Positions 31,380 to 34,096 of a stretch of DNA of 34,096 nt are shown piece after piece. The stretch comes from Symploca sp. SIO2E9 (GTDB lineage Bacteria > Cyanobacteriota > Cyanobacteriia > Cyanobacteriales > Coleofasciculaceae). Within the stretch, counting starts at the first letter, position 1; every line of letters begins with the position of its first letter. Location: contig JAAHGS010000058.1 of the NCBI GenBank assembly GCA_010692645.1, positions 1 to 34,096 of the forward strand, given 5' to 3'. The position numbers were made by a program, and so were the translations under genes. The notes under the pieces are model-generated. The model was not told the origin of the DNA, did not search any database, and saw only the letters and a list, made by a program, of their open reading frames with translations.

Positions 31380-31652
31380 CTAGATCACATTCAAGCTTGC
31401 CAAGCCTAAAATAGTTCCTAGTCCGATGATGTGACCTAAGCTAGTGGTGGCAAGTAATGCAGGCAAACCCATACCACCAAAGAATTCAGGTGAGGGCAAA
31501 CTTGGTCCTACACTGGGATTCTGGATAGTATATTTGCCGATCGCAATAGCCAGGACATTGCAGATAATCATTACAATTCCAACTGTTGGGCTCCATTCAA
31601 CGGTGGGAGGAACTGCGGCTGCAACGTCGGCGAGTAACATTGAGTAAATCAA
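31380..31652 (-). CDS. psaK: Photosystem I reaction center subunit PsaK
   Basis: The 90-aa protein has the PsaK layout: a short N-terminal leader ending before VEWSPTVG, a first membrane helix (TVGIVMIICNVLAIAIGKYTI), a loop with PSVGPSLPSPEFFGGMGLP and a second helix (ALLATTSLGHIIGLGTILGLA). PsaK is a peripheral, chlorophyll-binding subunit of photosystem I in thylakoid membranes. The TTG at 31652 is chosen because GGAG lies 8 nt upstream and because cyanobacterial PsaK leaders have this length; an ATG at 31640 is the alternative but sits about 20 nt from that motif. This gene identifies the window as cyanobacterial. Confidence 0.95.
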   Translation of the reverse strand: MIYSMLLADVAAAVPPTVEWSPTVGIVMIICNVLAIAIGKYTIQNPSVGPSLPSPEFFGGMGLPALLATTSLGHIIGLGTILGLASLNVI

Positions 31653-31794
31653 CTTACCTTCTCCTAGATTGATAAACTTTAATAATCCTTAATGTTTATT
31701 CTTTTATCAGAATTTAAAGCATTATCTTCATTTCTTTACAAAAATTAGCATTTTATGTTAAGTTTTGATAATTTATTGACAAGAGTAAGGTTTT

Positions 31795-31955
31795 TAAGGG
31801 GCTTCGGCGGGAAGTCAGGAGTCTCCGAGACTGGAGTCAGAGGGGAATAGAAAAGAATATGGGAATGAGTCCTAACTCCCGAAAAGCCCTTTGTGTCTAA
31901 ATCCCCGCCGTCTACAACGGCATCCTCAATGCTCGGTGCCAGTTGAATCCCCAAC
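31795..31955. other. Possible insertion-sequence remnant
   Basis: This segment has an imperfect inverted repeat (AAGGGGCTTCGGCGGGA near 31795 against TCCCGAAAAGCCCTT near 31877) and a small GCCGTctacaACGGC hairpin followed by GAATCCCC. That resembles the 3' ends of IS200/IS605-type elements in cyanobacteria. No transposase frame is intact. The remaining sequence of the 442-bp gap between psaK and the sulfotransferase gene is the psaK leader (31653-31790) and an inverted-repeat element (31964-32030). Confidence 0.25.
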
Positions 31956-31963
31956 AAAAATTA

Positions 31964-32030
31964 GACATCTCCAGAAACCTCGATTTGGGAACGGTAGCAT
32001 AAGGGTTATAGCATAATTATTGGAGATGTC
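31964..32030. mobile_element. MITE-like element flanked by TA (10-bp terminal inverted repeats)
   Basis: GACATCTCCA (31964-31973) and TGGAGATGTC (32021-32030) are perfect terminal inverted repeats of a 67-bp segment. TA dinucleotides flank both ends, as expected for insertion by IS630/Tc1-mariner-type transposases. There is no coding capacity. It lies 64 bp upstream of the sulfotransferase start and could supply or disrupt its promoter. Confidence 0.55.
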
Positions 32031-32094
32031 TATTGATTATGGCTCCTAGCTTCGGAGTCTCCTTCTTCACAATTATCTAAATAAGCGAATTATA

Positions 32095-32871
32095 ATGCCA
32101 TTGGAATCTGCCAAAGACAAACATTATAAAGAAAGAAAATCTGCTGAATATTTACTCATATCTCTGCCAAACTGCGGTAGGACTTGGCTGAGAATAATGA
32201 TGGGTAAAGCTATGCAGTTAGCCTATGATATTCAGGAAATACAACTTACCAAGTTATATGATTTTTCTGAATTAAATAATCATCTTCCTGCAATTAAAGT
32301 TATTCATGAAAGATACGAACAGTTTGGCAGTTATGAAAATAAGAAGGTTATTCTCTTAGTACGAGATCCTAGAGATGCGATAATTTCAAGATACTTCAGC
32401 GATCGCAATAAACAAGATACGCTGAGCTTATCTGATTTTATTTGGCAAACTCATCTTGTAGATGATTGTATTGATTTTTATAATACATGGCTAAAAAATA
32501 GGCATGTTCCTAAAGCTTTTTTGCTGGTTTTTTATGAAAATTTAAAACGAGATCCTATTCAAGAACTGAAGCGTGTCATTAATTTTATAGGACTAAAAAT
32601 TAATGATAAAATCATTAAGGAAGCTGTCAATTATGCTTCTTTTGAGAATATGAGAAAGATGGAACTTGAGGGAAAAATTGCTAGCGGGCAAAAAAAAGAC
32701 CTTAATGACCCAGAAACTTTGAAAGTTCGCAAAGGCAAAGTAGGTGGGTATCGAGACTATTTAAGTGCAGAGGAAGTTCAAGCCCTCGATCGCAAAATTA
32801 GTGAGAATCTCGATCCTTTTTATATAAATATGGGGGTGTGGGGGAGCTTTAATACCCCCATGTCATCATAG
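32095..32871 (+). CDS. PAPS-dependent sulfotransferase
   Basis: The 258-aa protein has the three landmarks of cytosolic-type sulfotransferases: a 5'-phosphosulfate loop (LISLPNCGRTWLR, about 20-33), the 3'-phosphate motif with the conserved Ser (VRDPRDAIISRYF, about 88-100) and a C-terminal RKGKVGGYRDYLS that matches the RKGxxGDWKNxFT element. It should move a sulfuryl group from PAPS to a hydroxyl or amino group of a small molecule, lipid or glycan. The N-terminus has no signal peptide and no strong ribosome-binding site is visible. It stands alone, without a glycan or metabolite cluster beside it, so the acceptor is unknown. An 8-bp inverted repeat (ATGGGGGT at 32830, ACCCCCAT at 32854) lies inside its last codons. 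Confidence 0.88.
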   Translation: MPLESAKDKHYKERKSAEYLLISLPNCGRTWLRIMMGKAMQLAYDIQEIQLTKLYDFSELNNHLPAIKVIHERYEQFGSYENKKVILLVRDPRDAIISRYFSDRNKQDTLSLSDFIWQTHLVDDCIDFYNTWLKNRHVPKAFLLVFYENLKRDPIQELKRVINFIGLKINDKIIKEAVNYASFENMRKMELEGKIASGQKKDLNDPETLKVRKGKVGGYRDYLSAEEVQALDRKISENLDPFYINMGVWGSFNTPMSS

Positions 32872-32931
32872 ACCCTAATTCCCTCTAGCACTGGCGCTCC
32901 CACGTTAATTGCATATCTTCTTGCCTGCTCA

Positions 32932-33054
32932 TCAGTTTGTAATTTCTGCTCCTTCCCCAAACCCCTCCTCTGATAGCCAGCGCTGCTTCAATTCTTTCAC
33001 ATCAATGCCCTGTTTCTCTGCTTCATCAGCAACTAGTTGACACTCCCCCTTTTA
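32932..33054 (-). pseudogene. C-terminal fragment of an unrecognised gene
   Basis: On the minus strand a frame without start codon runs to a TGA at 32932-32934 and encodes a plausible protein tail (DEAEKQGIDVKELKQRWLSEE...). It is cut on its 5' side by a CCCCCTTTT...AAAAAGGAGG repeat near 33044-33056. Codon texture looks protein-like but I cannot name the family. Chance is possible. Confidence 0.25.
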
Positions 33055-33375
33055 GAAAAAGGAGGATTCTATGGAACTTTCATCCCATATATCCAGTTTT
33101 ATCGGGTTCCCAGGCACCCGACGATTGCCCAAAAGACAGACAGTAGCGTTGCTTTACAACAAAATAATATCTTTGTCAAGAGCATAATTTTCGCCTTTAC
33201 ACTACTTAACAAAAAATTAGTCTCTCGAAGGTAGTAAAAATTTATCTACTGCTCTGTGTAATTGGTTCAAATTACACGATAAATCAAGGGTTTGAGATGA
33301 TAAGAGTATTTTTTGATAAACAAAGCACCAAGTATATATCTATGATGATTTTCTCATTGTCAACTAAATAAGTCA

Positions 33376-33403
33376 ATTCTCAGAGTAAATGAGAATATTC
33401 TCA
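33376..33403. promoter_or_regulatory. Triple ATTCTCA/TGAGAAT operator-like palindrome
   Basis: ATTCTCA (33376-33382), TGAGAAT (33390-33396) and ATTCTCA (33397-33403) alternate in orientation, and the last two form the perfect 14-bp palindrome TGAGAATATTCTCA. The half-site resembles Fur-family half-sites (TGATAAT) but lacks the central spacer base. No intact gene starts directly downstream, so function is unproven. Confidence 0.3.
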
Positions 33404-33480
33404 ACAATCGACCGAATGTGAAGTTAAGATACAAATAATTGATTAGAAATTAAAAACTGATTATTAGGCAATTATTGTTT

Positions 33481-33610
33481 TTACTTATCAGAGTTGGGTA
33501 AAAAGTATAAGCCCAAACCTGCATCAGCTAATCCCAAGATCTAAAGTCTCTAACAATTCGCTAAACTGCAAAAATACTGAGCTTCTGCGCCAATTGGAGC
33601 CAAAGGCAAA
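33481..33610 (-). pseudogene. Possible frameshifted coding remnant
   Basis: Reading the minus strand, one frame gives RRSSVFLQFSELLETLDLG and the adjacent frame continues LADAGLGLYFLPNSDK before a stop at 33481-33483. Joining them needs one frameshift. The composition is protein-like, but no family is recognised and no start is seen. Confidence 0.2.
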
Positions 33611-33634
33611 AGACAACTAATTAACTAGTGCAAA

Positions 33635-33772
33635 ATGTCTAACTCATCTTTGGAACGTTCACTTGATGACTATGCTGAAAAACTTACTGCACTTGAAAAT
33701 AGTACTTCTCTACCATTAACAGAAAAAATTCTATTCGATATAAGTTCCAATCATAAACCACTCCAGCTATGA
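33635..33772 (+). CDS. Possible small protein or N-terminal gene fragment (45 aa)
   Basis: An ATG at 33635 opens 45 codons (MSNSSLERSLDDYAEKL...) ending in TGA at 33770-33772. The peptide is acidic and helical, with no membrane segment or known motif. No clear ribosome-binding site precedes it. It may be the 5' remnant of a longer gene truncated by the fragment that follows on the other strand. The rest of 32872-34096 holds no intact gene that I can see. Confidence 0.22.
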   Translation: MSNSSLERSLDDYAEKLTALENSTSLPLTEKILFDISSNHKPLQL

Positions 33773-33789
33773 CTTGTAGCCTTTGGCAG

Positions 33790-33990
33790 CTATTCCTCAA
33801 GTCTAAAGGAAGCAACAACCTGCCCATGATCAGATTGCCATTTTTCAACTTCTTCATAGCTTAGGGTTTCATCAATGAGATGATCATTCAAAGTTGAAAC
33901 ATAGACCACTTTGCCAATGCGATCGCGATTCTGGGCGATGAATTCCTCACTCACCATAATGTGATCAAGCTCACGGGGTGACAAGCAGGT
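33790..33990 (-). pseudogene. C-terminal fragment of an endonuclease/exonuclease/phosphatase-family protein
   Basis: The minus strand encodes LSPRELDHIMVSEEF, then RDRIGKVVYVSTLNDHLIDETLS and WQSDHGQVVASFRL, a tail I recognise from bacterial endonuclease/exonuclease/phosphatase-family proteins (LDH...SDHG, with Asp and His of the active site). The catalytic N-terminal two thirds are missing. The frame continues upstream only through a heptamer repeat (HPTPHTPHP), so the fragment is presumably non-functional. Confidence 0.5.
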
Positions 33991-34002
33991 TAAAGTCGAT
34001 AC

Positions 34003-34031
34003 AGGGTGTGGGGTGTGGGGTGTAGGGTGTA
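34003..34031. repeat. Heptamer STRR (GGGGTGT)
   Basis: Four GGGGTGT or AGGGTGT units lie in tandem at the broken 5' side of the endonuclease/exonuclease/phosphatase fragment. Repeats of this kind mark rearrangement or decay points elsewhere in the window. Confidence 0.75.
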
Positions 34032-34096
34032 GTGAAAAAACCATGAGCAAGACTCCTAAAATTAAGATTTAGTTGTCAACAACACCGGGTGAATAG

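Noticed and set aside
31700-31760. HLR1-like RpaB site upstream of psaK
   Set aside because: One TTTACAAA half-site is present, but the second half does not match the direct-repeat consensus, so the site cannot be claimed.
31745-31957. 70-codon minus-strand frame as a protein gene
   Set aside because: It has no recognisable domain and overlaps inverted-repeat and hairpin sequence, better explained as a possible insertion-sequence remnant.
33037-33234. 65-codon plus-strand frame in the gene-poor tail
   Set aside because: It begins inside a CCCCCTTTT/AAAAAGG repeat, shows no motif, and has no ribosome-binding site that I can support.

Overview
The window is cyanobacterial chromosome. The clearest marker is a psaK gene (photosystem I subunit) on the minus strand near 31.4-31.65 kb. 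It is supported by several HIP1 octamers (GCGATCGC, e.g. near 648, 1393, 18806, 22960 and 33918) and by heptameric short tandem repeats (STRRs) and small inverted-repeat elements of the kind common in filamentous and colonial cyanobacteria. I cannot name the species.

Region A (1-15,680, all plus strand, tightly spaced) is a specialised-lipid or polyketide cluster. Its order is: the 3' part of a reducing type I polyketide synthase (AT-DH-KR-ACP, cut by the left edge); a PLP-dependent alpha-oxoamine synthase (serine palmitoyltransferase/KBL family); a GNAT/FemAB-like N-acyltransferase; a Tat-type gluconate-dehydrogenase subunit-3 protein; a short-chain dehydrogenase; a GMC oxidoreductase with a Cys cluster; a CrtI/RetSat-like FAD enzyme; and an RND adaptor and permease pair. 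The first, second, third and fifth genes supply the logical steps of sphingoid base and ceramide formation (acyl-ACP, decarboxylative condensation with an amino acid, ketone reduction, N-acylation). My main hypothesis is a PKS-fed, ceramide-like aminolipid that is further oxidised and exported by the RND pump.

Region B (15,681-30,284, plus strand) is an NHLP/NHLM-type peptide-export locus: a C39 peptidase-ABC exporter; a second ABC protein with a cyclic-nucleotide-binding-like N-terminus and a degenerate C39-like domain; a Cache-HAMP membrane sensor without an output domain; an 881-aa APC-permease-like multidomain membrane protein; a MinD/ParA-like ATPase in which Arg replaces the signature Lys; an uncharacterised protein with a gluzincin-like HExxH...DExxxD pattern that overlaps the ATPase gene; and an HlyD-type secretion protein with internally repeated coiled coil. 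I see no precursor peptide. Several of these genes carry small mobile or repeat elements read through in frame.

Region C (30,285-34,096) is mixed. It holds a glycerophosphodiester phosphodiesterase and psaK (both minus), a PAPS-type sulfotransferase (plus), several palindromic elements, and a decayed gene-poor tail with fragments of an endonuclease/exonuclease/phosphatase gene and other unrecognised coding remnants. No rRNA, tRNA or CRISPR array was seen.
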